In this document: in pieces, positions 42,136 to 50,674 of the stretch
How the letters are laid out: every line of letters starts with the position of its first letter
How positions within the stretch are numbered: position 1 is the first letter of the stretch
NCBI GenBank assembly: GCA_050952725.1
Contig: JBMNLN010000001.1
Location: forward strand, 1,054,001 to 1,118,000
Direction: 5' to 3'
Source: JAQWCH01 sp050952725
Lineage (GTDB): Bacteria; Bacillota_I; Bacilli_A; RFN20; CAG-826
DNA length: 64,000 nt
Notes under the pieces: model-generated
What the model was told of the DNA's origin: nothing
Database searches by the model: none
What the model saw: only the letters and a program-made list of their open reading frames with translations
Translations under genes and position numbers: made by a program

Positions 42136-44514
42136 TCACACCTTGACTTGTTTGTCTTCCTGCTTCTGCCAAAACGTAGAAACTAGGGTTGAAACATCAC
42201 TTGGACTAGTCACCACTTGATAATCGCTCCAGTCGCGTTTAAATAAATCGCGATATTTGCGACGTAAATAACGATCATCGATAAGGAGAATCACCCCATA
42301 ATCGCTTTCCGAGCGAATTAGTCGGCCCACCGCTTGTAAAACGCGGTTCATCCCAGGGTTAGTATAACTATAATCAAAACCCGGTTCCCCTAAATCATCG
42401 TAGTAAGCTCTAATTAAATCGCGTTCAAACGAGATTTGCGGTAGCCCCACCCCGACGACGACTGTGCCAATCAGGCGATCGGCTTGTAAGTCGATGCCTT
42501 CGCTAAACGATCCGCCGAGGACCGCGAGCCCCACGGTGGTAACCTCGGGATTGGGCAGAAAAGAGGCGAGAAAAACTTCCTTTTCTTCTTCGTTCATATC
42601 GCTAGTTTGGGCAATTAACTGAAAATGATGTTTCGCTTGTAAATCCTCCAAATAACCTTGAACCGCTTGTAAATAAGCATAAGAGGGGAAGAAAACGAGA
42701 TAATTCCCGACTTTACCAGTGATTAATGCCTCGATATAATCAGCGACTTCGCCATAGGTATCAGCTCTTTTTTTAAAAGTTGTCGCCACGGTGGGAGCAA
42801 TCATTAATAAGCGCTGGTCTTTGGGGAAAGGATTATCGAGTAAGAGCAAGGGATCTTCTGCTTTTCCCCCGAGCAAAGCGACATAATAAGCGACGGGAGT
42901 TAAGGTCGCCGAAAAAAGAAGCCGACTTTTAACTTTCGCTAAATTTCCTTCAATATGCGTAGCGGGATCGAGATTATAAAGATGGATCGTTTGATTTTTT
43001 TTATCCTTGTATGAATAGTAAATAACATAGGTATCATCGACAAAATCATAAATTTTTACCAAGCGATTAACCGCGAAGAAAAAGTCGCGAAAAGCATCGG
43101 TGATCACCAGGTGATAATTGCGCAGAATATCTTGGCCAGCAATTAAAAAATCATTGAGGTGTTTGCGCATTAATCTCGGAACATCTTCTAGGATGGTCTG
43201 CGGATTTTCACTGAAGGCTTTCGCCAGTTTATTAAAATCTCTTTTGAGCAATCGCAATGCTTTTTTAATCTCTGGATGGTCAATCTTTTTGACTTCTTGA
43301 GTCGCCGCTTCTAACGAAGCAAAGTTTAATGAGGCACTGTACATATCGCGAGCCCGTTCCACTAAATTATGCGCTTCATCGACGAGGGCTAGATAGTGAC
43401 TACCATCTTCGTCAAAGTAGCGCCGCATATAGACCAGCGGGTCAAAAAGATAGTTATAATCGCAGATGATCATATCCGCATAAAGCGATAAATCGAGTTC
43501 AAATTCAAAAGGACAAAGTTCGAATTGCTCTGCGTATTTTTCAATAATTGGCCTGGTAAAAGCCGATTCCTGAGCGATACAGACAAGCAGGGCATCTTTA
43601 ACTTTTTGATAATAGTTTTTCGCTAAAGGACATTGATCAGGATTACAGGCCGTTCCGGGGGTGGGACAGATTTTATCTTTGGCAGTGATGATAATCGGAA
43701 CCGCTTTTAAACCTTGCTCTTTAAGTTGGCTGGTCGCGGAAAAAGCCGCTTCTTGACCGCTAGTTTTTGCAGTTAGATAGAAGATTTTATCAGTGTCTTC
43801 CTCCCCGAAAGTCTGAACAGCGGGATAGAGGACCGACATCGTCTTGCCAATCCCGGTCGGGGCTTCCACAAAAAGCGAGCCCCCTTGTTTAAAGTGAGCA
43901 TAAGCATATTTTGCTAATTTCTTTTGTCCTGGCCGGAAAGTCGGAAAGGGAAAAGATATGTTTTTAATCGATTGGTTGCGGATTTTTTCGCGTTCATAGA
44001 CAATCTGATAAAATTTCAGATAATCGCGTAAAAGCCCCTCGACGAAAACGGTCAATTCTTCGCGATGATACTGGTAATCCTTGATTTTTTTCTCCATCGT
44101 CGTCTGATGGAGATAAGTAAGACGAATCCCGATTTTATCGATATTTTGCTCGAGCGCGTACATCAATGCGTAGCATTTTGCCTGTCCTAAATGCCAAGCT
44201 TCGTTTTCTTCCGCGTAAACTTCCAAATCGATCACCGTCGATTTAATTTCATCGATGATGAAATAATCAAGCCCGCCGATAATCCCATCCGCCCGACCAT
44301 GTAAGGTGATTGTAAACGGCGCCACCGCAAAAGTTTGCTCGAGATAATATTCATAATGATAAACCCCTGTTTGCTTCTTTTGATAATAAGCATGAAGGCG
44401 AGTTCCTCTATTCATCGCGTCCACATTAAAAACGCGATTATCAATACTTCCAGTCCGGAGTAAGAAATCGACGAGTTGATGGACAGAAAGACGTAAAGGA
44501 GTAGTTTTATTCAT
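42136..44514 (-). CDS. PD-(D/E)XK nuclease / XPD-DinG type helicase fusion
   Basis: About 792 residues. N-terminal residues 1-170 form a PD-(D/E)XK nuclease domain (GRADGIIGG, FIIDEIKST, then the helical Q motif GQAKCYALMYA). The rest is an SF2 helicase of the Rad3/XPD/DinG class: motif I VEAPTGIGKT, four cysteines in ICPTPGTACNPDQCPLA and ELCPFE fit a [4Fe-4S] cluster, motif II VDEAHN, and motif VI QAVGRLIRSESD. A role in DNA repair or recombination is likely. The ATG at 44514 has no good SD; a TTG at 44523 is an alternative. It is 44 nt after fmt. Confidence 0.85.
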   Translation of the reverse strand: MNKTTPLRLSVHQLVDFLLRTGSIDNRVFNVDAMNRGTRLHAYYQKKQTGVYHYEYYLEQTFAVAPFTITLHGRADGIIGGLDYFIIDEIKSTVIDLEVYAEENEAWHLGQAKCYALMYALEQNIDKIGIRLTYLHQTTMEKKIKDYQYHREELTVFVEGLLRDYLKFYQIVYEREKIRNQSIKNISFPFPTFRPGQKKLAKYAYAHFKQGGSLFVEAPTGIGKTMSVLYPAVQTFGEEDTDKIFYLTAKTSGQEAAFSATSQLKEQGLKAVPIIITAKDKICPTPGTACNPDQCPLAKNYYQKVKDALLVCIAQESAFTRPIIEKYAEQFELCPFEFELDLSLYADMIICDYNYLFDPLVYMRRYFDEDGSHYLALVDEAHNLVERARDMYSASLNFASLEAATQEVKKIDHPEIKKALRLLKRDFNKLAKAFSENPQTILEDVPRLMRKHLNDFLIAGQDILRNYHLVITDAFRDFFFAVNRLVKIYDFVDDTYVIYYSYKDKKNQTIHLYNLDPATHIEGNLAKVKSRLLFSATLTPVAYYVALLGGKAEDPLLLLDNPFPKDQRLLMIAPTVATTFKKRADTYGEVADYIEALITGKVGNYLVFFPSYAYLQAVQGYLEDLQAKHHFQLIAQTSDMNEEEKEVFLASFLPNPEVTTVGLAVLGGSFSEGIDLQADRLIGTVVVGVGLPQISFERDLIRAYYDDLGEPGFDYSYTNPGMNRVLQAVGRLIRSESDYGVILLIDDRYLRRKYRDLFKRDWSDYQVVTSPSDVSTLVSTFWQKQEDKQVKV

Positions 44515-44558
44515 AATTTTCAACTTATAATCAACTATAAAATTACTAACAATTCACT

Positions 44559-45491
44559 TCAAGACCATTTTTCGCCTTTTACGAATGAATAGCCATTGAT
44601 GAATTCTAAACTGGTCAGTGGACGTTTTCCCGCGATTTGGAGGCGCTTGATTGCCACTTGACCATCGCTTAATTGGAGAATTAAATCGCTTTTATCCGCG
44701 GTGACAATTGTCCCTAAAGGAGCCCCGACTTCATCGTTCACAATTTCCACTTCAAAAATTTTAACGTGCTTTTCTTGCCAAACTAAATAACCGCCAGGTT
44801 CTGGTGAGAGGGCTCTGACCCAACCGCGAAATCGCTTTTTCGGTAAGGTCAGATCTAAATGCTCTTGTTCTTTTTTGATCAACGGCGCAAAAGTGACTAA
44901 ACTTTCATCTTGCTCTTCACCGGGAAGTTCACCTCTGATATAGGATGGCAGTTCTCTTAAAATCAACTCTGATGCAGCAATTTTGATTTTTTCCGCTAGG
45001 GTAGCAAAGTTATCCTCTTCACTTACTTCGACTTCCTGTTTAGCATACATCCTTCCCGCATCCATCGCTTCGACCATTTCCATTAAAGTCACACCCGTGA
45101 CTTTGTCATCATGGACTAATGTCATGTGGATGGGACTAGCCCCGCGATATGCTGGTAAAAGCGAACCATGAAGATTTAACGAGCCCAAACGCGGCAAATC
45201 AAGTAAGCCTTTCGGGATGATCTGTCCGTAAGAAAAACAGATGATTAAATCGAAGTCTAAAGTTTGCGCAAAGGCGAAGTCCTCGCGAATTCGCCGTGGT
45301 TGAAAAACGGGAATATCATGGGCCAAAGCGACTTTTTTCGTCGGGACTACCTGGAGTTCTTGTTTTCTTCCCACCGTTTTATCAGGTTGGGCAACCACCC
45401 CGACGATTTGATAACCCGCTTTAATTAAATTTTCTAAAACATAAGCGGAAATCTCGGGAGTACCTAAATAGAGAATTTTGGTTTTATTCAT
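44559..45491 (-). CDS. fmt: Methionyl-tRNA formyltransferase
   Basis: About 310 residues. Formylates Met-tRNAi for initiation. The catalytic segment SLNLHGSLLPAYRGASPI contains the conserved Asn and His, and the Asp is in EAMDAGRM; an OB-like C-terminal domain follows (RFRGWVRALSPEPGG). The ATG at 45491 has GGGG seven bases upstream; a start at 45512 would overlap the glycosyltransferase by 4 nt. The usual neighbours def, priA and rsmB are not adjacent. Confidence 0.93.
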   Translation of the reverse strand: MNKTKILYLGTPEISAYVLENLIKAGYQIVGVVAQPDKTVGRKQELQVVPTKKVALAHDIPVFQPRRIREDFAFAQTLDFDLIICFSYGQIIPKGLLDLPRLGSLNLHGSLLPAYRGASPIHMTLVHDDKVTGVTLMEMVEAMDAGRMYAKQEVEVSEEDNFATLAEKIKIAASELILRELPSYIRGELPGEEQDESLVTFAPLIKKEQEHLDLTLPKKRFRGWVRALSPEPGGYLVWQEKHVKIFEVEIVNDEVGAPLGTIVTADKSDLILQLSDGQVAIKRLQIAGKRPLTSLEFINGYSFVKGEKWS

Positions 45492-45508
45492 CGCTTTTCC
45501 CCTATTTT

Positions 45509-46630
45509 TCATTTTTGCATCGGAAAGAATTCTTCAATCTTAGTTTTTAAGAGATGGTAATCGCGATTGGGGACAACCAAAACGGGAAAACCATGGGCTT
45601 TTAAATCTTCAAGGTAGAGACTATCGGCATCAACCGCGGCAATGGTTGGCTTCCCCGCTTGGACGATCATCGCCGTTTTTAACGGACAGGCGGTATAGAT
45701 TACCCCTGGAAGTAAAGCGATATAGTTTAAATCTGCCAGTTTATATAAATAGGCTGATTCTTCATTGCTGGTCATCGGATAAAACTCGCAATTGGTCAGG
45801 TTTTCTTCAGCAATCCGCGCTTTGATGCGCTGGGCTTGTGAACCTTCGCCGACGATTTTAAAGACTAAATCTGAGCGCGAAATTAAAAGTTTTGCCGCGG
45901 CTAAAAATAAATCGATATCTTGTAAATAACCGATATTACCCGCATAGAGAATGGTTTTTTGCGCATCATTAAAGTTGAATTTTTCTTTGACCTGAGCGAG
46001 TTTTTTACCATCATAGACCGCGATTGGATAAGTGGCGGGATTGGGGTTAACTTGGATTTTCGCCGCAAAATCTCCTTTGGCTTTTAAAGTTTCAACCATA
46101 TCGCGGGAAATCGTGCTGATGATATCGGCTCTTTGTAAAATCTTCTTCTGCAGCCGATTGACCACGCGATAGATCAGCGTTCCTTTTTTAAAAATATTAT
46201 CCGGATAGATATCTTGCACATCATAATAGATTTTCATCCCGCGTTTCTTTGCGACTTTACTGGCGAAATACGCATAAAAAATCGGGGGACTTGTCTGTAA
46301 AAAAACGATATCTGAATTAACTTTTTTCAGTTTTCGCGCACAGCGATACGATACCGATAAATACCTGAGTAAAAGATGGAATTTATGAAAGCGACGATAA
46401 GTAAAAGCGCTCACCCGATACAGGTGACAATTTTCGCTTAATTGTTCATATTTTCTCTTTTTGTAGGCTTTTTGTACTTCACGACTGACACCACGGGTGG
46501 GATTAGGGGTGATGATGTTAACGCTCATCCCCTGGGCTAGACATTGATCAATATGGCTTTGATAAATCAGATTCACCGTGGGGAATTCCGGGTCGTAATA
46601 CATCAAAAGAAAAGTGATCGTTTTCCCCAT
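45509..46630 (-). CDS. Glycosyltransferase family 4, WbuB-like
   Basis: About 373 residues of a GT-B glycosyltransferase. The N-terminal half has YYDPEFPTVNLIY and YDVQDIYPDN, typical of WbuB/FnlA-linked L-fucosamine transferases; the C-terminal half shows ILYAGNIGYLQD and KIVGEGSQ of GT4 enzymes. It lies right behind capE-like and wecB-like genes, which fits transfer of an N-acetyl-amino-deoxyhexose to a lipid-linked surface glycan. The ATG at 46630 has GGAGG upstream; a GTG at 46654 overlapping capE is less likely. Confidence 0.75.
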   Translation of the reverse strand: MGKTITFLLMYYDPEFPTVNLIYQSHIDQCLAQGMSVNIITPNPTRGVSREVQKAYKKRKYEQLSENCHLYRVSAFTYRRFHKFHLLLRYLSVSYRCARKLKKVNSDIVFLQTSPPIFYAYFASKVAKKRGMKIYYDVQDIYPDNIFKKGTLIYRVVNRLQKKILQRADIISTISRDMVETLKAKGDFAAKIQVNPNPATYPIAVYDGKKLAQVKEKFNFNDAQKTILYAGNIGYLQDIDLFLAAAKLLISRSDLVFKIVGEGSQAQRIKARIAEENLTNCEFYPMTSNEESAYLYKLADLNYIALLPGVIYTACPLKTAMIVQAGKPTIAAVDADSLYLEDLKAHGFPVLVVPNRDYHLLKTKIEEFFPMQK

Positions 46631-46650
46631 CGCTAGCTGGCCTCCACTTT

Positions 46651-47673
46651 TCACAAGTGCTGAAATTGGGGGAGCTTCCGTAAAAGCGCCTTCATTCCTT
46701 CCACATCAAGTCGGCGCGTATTATGGGAGTGATAAGGTTCACTTTGTTCGAAATACGCTGTGCCTTTCTCGACATATTTCGCGTAGTTTAAATCGCGATT
46801 ATCACTGGGGATGCGGAAGAAATCGCCCTCATCAATCGCCTTGACCATTTCTTCAGCGGTGACTAAGACTTCGTAGAGTTTTTCCCCATGTCTAGTGCCG
46901 ATATAAGCTTTTTGGTTCTTAGGTGAACCAGTTAATTCTAAAATCGCATTAGCCAACGTATCAATCGTCGCGGCGGGAGCTTTTTGGACAAAGAGATCGC
47001 CTTGACGCCCATTGGCAAAGGCGTGGAGCACTAAATCGACCGCGTCATCGAGCGTCATCATAAACCGCGTCATATCGGGGTTGGTAATCGTAATCGGTTG
47101 GCCTTGTTGAATTTGCTCATAGAAAAGGGGAATCACACTGCCGCGACTGGCCATGACGTTCCCATAACGCGTTAAGCAAAATACGGTATCCCCTGGGAGC
47201 GTTTGCCGGCTGCGAGCGATGACGTTTTTCTCCATTAAAGCCTTGGACATCCCCATCGCATTAATCGGATAGGCGGCTTTATCGGTGGAGAGGAAGATCG
47301 CTTTTTTGACTTGGTTTTCTAAGCAGGCTGTAATCACATTATCACTGCCGATAATATTAGTTTTTACCGCTTCTAACGGGTAGAATTCACAGGAGGGGAC
47401 TTGCTTTAACGCCGCCGCACTAAAGACGAAATCGACCCCGCGGAAAGCCCCGCTCATCGAGTTGTAATCGCGGACGTCACCGATGTAGAATTTTAACTTA
47501 TCATCGTGGTAGTGCTTGCGCATATCATCTTGTTTTTTCTCATCGCGGGAGAGAATGCGGATTTCTTTAATCCCCGTTTTTAAAAATCTGGAGACGACCG
47601 CATGACCAAAAGATCCAGTCCCTCCAGTAACTAATAAAATTTTGCCTTCAAACATCTTTTCGTTAAATTGCAT
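46651..47673 (-). CDS. UDP-GlcNAc 4,6-dehydratase, CapE/WbjB type
   Basis: An extended SDR enzyme of about 340 residues. Rossmann motif LLVTGGTGSFGHAVV, then AAALKQVPSCEFYP, STDKAAYPINAMGMSKA and RYGNVMASRGSVIPLF, all diagnostic for CapE/WbjB. The catalytic Tyr of classical SDRs is replaced by Met, as in CapE. The family makes the first intermediate of UDP-L-FucNAc. The ATG at 47673 (GGAG eight bases upstream) follows the wecB-like stop. The WbjC/CapF reductase normally between these two steps is not in the cluster. Confidence 0.85.
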   Translation of the reverse strand: MQFNEKMFEGKILLVTGGTGSFGHAVVSRFLKTGIKEIRILSRDEKKQDDMRKHYHDDKLKFYIGDVRDYNSMSGAFRGVDFVFSAAALKQVPSCEFYPLEAVKTNIIGSDNVITACLENQVKKAIFLSTDKAAYPINAMGMSKALMEKNVIARSRQTLPGDTVFCLTRYGNVMASRGSVIPLFYEQIQQGQPITITNPDMTRFMMTLDDAVDLVLHAFANGRQGDLFVQKAPAATIDTLANAILELTGSPKNQKAYIGTRHGEKLYEVLVTAEEMVKAIDEGDFFRIPSDNRDLNYAKYVEKGTAYFEQSEPYHSHNTRRLDVEGMKALLRKLPQFQHL

Positions 47674-47684
47674 AACCTTCTCTC

Positions 47685-48812
47685 CTATTGCTTGCCCCAA
47701 ACCGTTAAATTGACAATCGAGGTGTAACTTTGAATAATGCGAATCACCTTTGTGGAAACATCGGGAGCCTGATAGTCGAGATCCATCTTCGGTAATCCTT
47801 CGTTTTTAAACATCGAGACTGCGAGTTCTAAAGCTCGTTCCACATCTTGACTTTTCACTCCGCCCAAGACAATCGTTCCCGCATCGAGAGCTTCTGGGCG
47901 CTCGGTCGAGGTGCGAATTAAAACACCGGGGAAAGATAAAATCGCGGATTCTTCCGATAAGGTGCCCGAATCGCTTAAGACACAATAGGCATTCCTTTGC
48001 AATTGCACATAATCTAAAAAGCCAAAGGGTGGTAAGGGACGAACTAACGGATGGAATTGAAAGCCGCGTTTTTCAATCCACTTCTTCGAGCGCGGGTGCA
48101 TCGAATAGATAATCGGCATCTGATATTTTTCCGCAATCTGATTGACGGAGTTCATCAAAGCGAGGAATTTATCTTCTAAATCGATATTCTCTTCCCGATG
48201 CGCACTTAAGAGGATATATTTTCGCGGTTCGAGTTTTAATGTCTCTAAAACCTTACTCTTTGCAATCGCTTTTTCATGTTCCTTTAAGACTTCATACATC
48301 GGGGAACCAGTGACAAAGACTGTTTTTCCATCAATCCCTTCCGCGAGTAAGTAACGACGGCTATTTTCCGTATAAGGCAAGTTGATATCGCTAATCGCAT
48401 CGACGATTTTGCGATTGATCATCTCACTCACATTCCAATCCCAGCAGCGATTGCCCGCTTCCATATGGAAGATCGGGATTTTTAACCGCTTGGCCGAAAT
48501 CGCCGAAAGCGCGCTATTGGTATCGCCTAAAATCAAGACAGCATCTGGTTTTTCTTTGACTAAGACCTCATAGCTTTTGGCGATAATCGCCCCCATTGTC
48601 TTGCCTAAATCTGGTTCGGCCACATTTAAAAAATAATCAGGCGCGCGCAGGCCTAATTCTTCAAAGAAAATCTCATTTAAGGTGTAATCGTAGTTTTGTC
48701 CAGTGTGGACGAGAAGATGTTCAAAATAAAGGTCGGCTTTCTTCAAGACCGCGGAGAGGCGAATAATTTCGGGTCGGGTGCCGAGAATCGTCATTAATTT
48801 CAGTTTTTTCAT
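47685..48812 (-). CDS. wecB: UDP-N-acetylglucosamine 2-epimerase family, WbjD/CapG type
   Basis: A 375-residue nonhydrolysing 2-epimerase. Motifs ILGTRPEIIRLS, VHTGQNYDYTLNEIF, FHMEAGNRCWDWNVSE and LLSAHREENID are clear. The sequence GNRCWDWNVSEMINRK resembles CapG/WbjD more than housekeeping MnaA, and the neighbours are CapE-like and a WbuB-like transferase, so it probably works on an amino-deoxyhexose nucleotide. It could instead supply UDP-ManNAc. First gene of the wecB-capE-GT-fmt run; GAGG precedes the ATG. Confidence 0.85.
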   Translation of the reverse strand: MKKLKLMTILGTRPEIIRLSAVLKKADLYFEHLLVHTGQNYDYTLNEIFFEELGLRAPDYFLNVAEPDLGKTMGAIIAKSYEVLVKEKPDAVLILGDTNSALSAISAKRLKIPIFHMEAGNRCWDWNVSEMINRKIVDAISDINLPYTENSRRYLLAEGIDGKTVFVTGSPMYEVLKEHEKAIAKSKVLETLKLEPRKYILLSAHREENIDLEDKFLALMNSVNQIAEKYQMPIIYSMHPRSKKWIEKRGFQFHPLVRPLPPFGFLDYVQLQRNAYCVLSDSGTLSEESAILSFPGVLIRTSTERPEALDAGTIVLGGVKSQDVERALELAVSMFKNEGLPKMDLDYQAPDVSTKVIRIIQSYTSIVNLTVWGKQ

Positions 48813-48870
48813 CGCGATTTCCTCGTCATTTTATCCTATTTGTAATTATATACTAATTATTAACTATTTG

Positions 48871-48915
48871 ACAAAACAAAGTAGCGATGAACTTTTAGTG
48901 GCATCATCGCTACTT
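48871..48915 (-). terminator. Terminator after the secreted-protein pair
   Basis: Minus strand AAGTAGCGATGA (48904-48915) pairs perfectly over 12 bases with TCATCGCTACTT (48879-48890), followed by TGTTTTG. It separates the surface island from the sugar genes. Confidence 0.8.
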
Positions 48916-48950
48916 TTTAGTGATTGGTTTTAGCGAAAGCAAAGCGTGAA

Positions 48951-49625
48951 TTAGCAAGACCAGGCAAGGGCGATGCTCGCGATGAACATATTTAGACCAT
49001 TCGCCGGATCCATATTATCTCCATGCATGGCAAAATAACAAACCTGCGCATAATTGACCGTAAAGGAAACTTCCGCAATCTCGGCAAAATTAAAACTATA
49101 AGTTCCCGGCGCGCAGTATTCATAGATCAAATCGAGTTGATCACCAATCCCGGTGGAAACATCGTCGCGATCATAATCTTCGTAAAGATGGATGGCAAAT
49201 AGTAGTTCGTGGGTTGGATTGGCTAAGGTATGGCCAATCGTCACACTTAAGGAAGTGAGATTATTCACCCCGAAATAAAATTCGAGAAAGCGATAATCCC
49301 CCGCTCCCGAATCATTGGGCAAACTCATCAGATAATTGCCCCCCAGTTGCACATGGCGATCAATGGCGTCATAAGAGGCAAATGGGGTATAGAGAATATC
49401 GCTGCGACCAGCGCCACTAGAGGTCAGCGACACCCGCTGATCATCACCACCATGGAGGGTGTTGGGGACGCTGTTTTTATCAAACGTAAAATTCTTATCG
49501 GTCGGAGCCCCCCAAACATTGAGGATGCCGTTAGATTGAATTTGATTAAGACTTAACCCTATCAGGGCAATAAAGGTTAGGGTTACCCCGAAAAGTGCTT
49601 TGCTTGATTTGTTAAATAAATACAT
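48951..49625 (-). CDS. Secreted protein of unknown family, copy 1
   Basis: About 224 residues with an N-terminal hydrophobic signal (ALFGVTLTFIALIGLSL) and a beta-rich, polar mature part. It is a paralogue of the next gene; shared blocks include GILNVWGAPTDKNFTFDK, SSGAGRSDILY, GGNYLMSLP, SVTIGH-LANP, and both end in a Cys as the very last residue (LAWSC). No family recognised. The start at 49625 has GGAAGG seven bases upstream. It is secreted or membrane-tethered and lies next to the LRR lipoproteins. Confidence 0.65.
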   Translation of the reverse strand: MYLFNKSSKALFGVTLTFIALIGLSLNQIQSNGILNVWGAPTDKNFTFDKNSVPNTLHGGDDQRVSLTSSGAGRSDILYTPFASYDAIDRHVQLGGNYLMSLPNDSGAGDYRFLEFYFGVNNLTSLSVTIGHTLANPTHELLFAIHLYEDYDRDDVSTGIGDQLDLIYEYCAPGTYSFNFAEIAEVSFTVNYAQVCYFAMHGDNMDPANGLNMFIASIALAWSC

Positions 49626-49732
49626 AATGTTCCCTTCCTTTCGCACAGATTTTACCTCATACTTCTTCTTTCTTCTTCAAAAGAAAAAGTTCAGTTTTCA
49701 CTTCCAATCATCCATTAAGATAAGACGTTTTT

Positions 49733-50392
49733 TTAACAAGACCAAGTCAGGGCCACACGCTCAATAAACATCGTGTCCCCATGATCGGTATCGATGACGA
49801 TCGAGTCGGAGATATACATAATTTGCAGATACCCGACCGTTGACGATGATGGGATGTCAAAATGATAGGTCCCCGGAACTTTTGGTTCCCCGACTAAAAA
49901 CTCAAAATCACCTGTTCCCGCGGAAATATCATCACTCTTATGCCCGGTATAGCCAAACACGCAAAGCGTTAAAGCTTCAGCGGGATTCGCCAAGTTATGG
50001 CCAATCGTCACGCTGACCGAGGTGATATTAGTAATCCCAACAAAAAATTCTAAGATGCGGTTGTTTGAGGCCCCCGTATTCGGAAGTAACGACATCATGT
50101 AATTCCCTCCGAGCGCCACTTGGTGATACCCACCCGCATACGTTGATGTCGCCCCATAGACGATATCACTGCGCCCACTACCACTGGAACTTAAGGGAAC
50201 AATCGCCCCTTCGGCTCCATGCGTCCCCGTAGGTACTGTGGTTTTATCAAAGGTGAAGTTCTTATTAGTTGGCGCTCCATAAACATTGAGGATACCGCGA
50301 TTTTTCGTTTGATAACCCCCTAATGCTAAAAGCGCGACCAAAGTTAAGGAGCAATAAATTAACGACTTTTTCTTTGTTGATAATGTTGCCAT
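49733..50392 (-). CDS. Secreted protein of unknown family, copy 2
   Basis: About 219 residues, paralogue of the downstream gene: signal segment SLIYCSLTLVALLALGGY, then GILNVYGAPTNKNFTFDK, SSGSGRSDIVY, GGNYMMSL, ITSVSVTIGHNLANP and the terminal LTWSC. The C-terminal Cys is conserved while most other cysteines are not. No function can be assigned. The start at 50392 (GGAAGG upstream) is preferred to 50428. The 246-nt gap upstream (50429-50674) shows no gene; it may be a long 5' leader. Confidence 0.65.
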   Translation of the reverse strand: MATLSTKKKSLIYCSLTLVALLALGGYQTKNRGILNVYGAPTNKNFTFDKTTVPTGTHGAEGAIVPLSSSGSGRSDIVYGATSTYAGGYHQVALGGNYMMSLLPNTGASNNRILEFFVGITNITSVSVTIGHNLANPAEALTLCVFGYTGHKSDDISAGTGDFEFLVGEPKVPGTYHFDIPSSSTVGYLQIMYISDSIVIDTDHGDTMFIERVALTWSC

Positions 50393-50674
50393 AGTTTTTT
50401 CTTCCTTCCCGGTCGAAATCTTTTTCATCGCGAAATTCGAGAAGCGATACCATTGGTTAAGCCTAGCGCGGAAATAAGCTTTTTAGATCGTCGATGATGT
50501 CGCCTTTCCATCTTGCTCTTTCACTATACAAGACAAAAGCGATGTTGCCCACTTTCCTCTAACTTTTTCAAAAATGTATCCGCTTCCATGTGATTTTTAA
50601 GAAATGACAATAAGGAAAAAGACCTTCATTAAAGTTTTTTTATTACTGAAAAAAATCAAATTATTAAAATGCGA

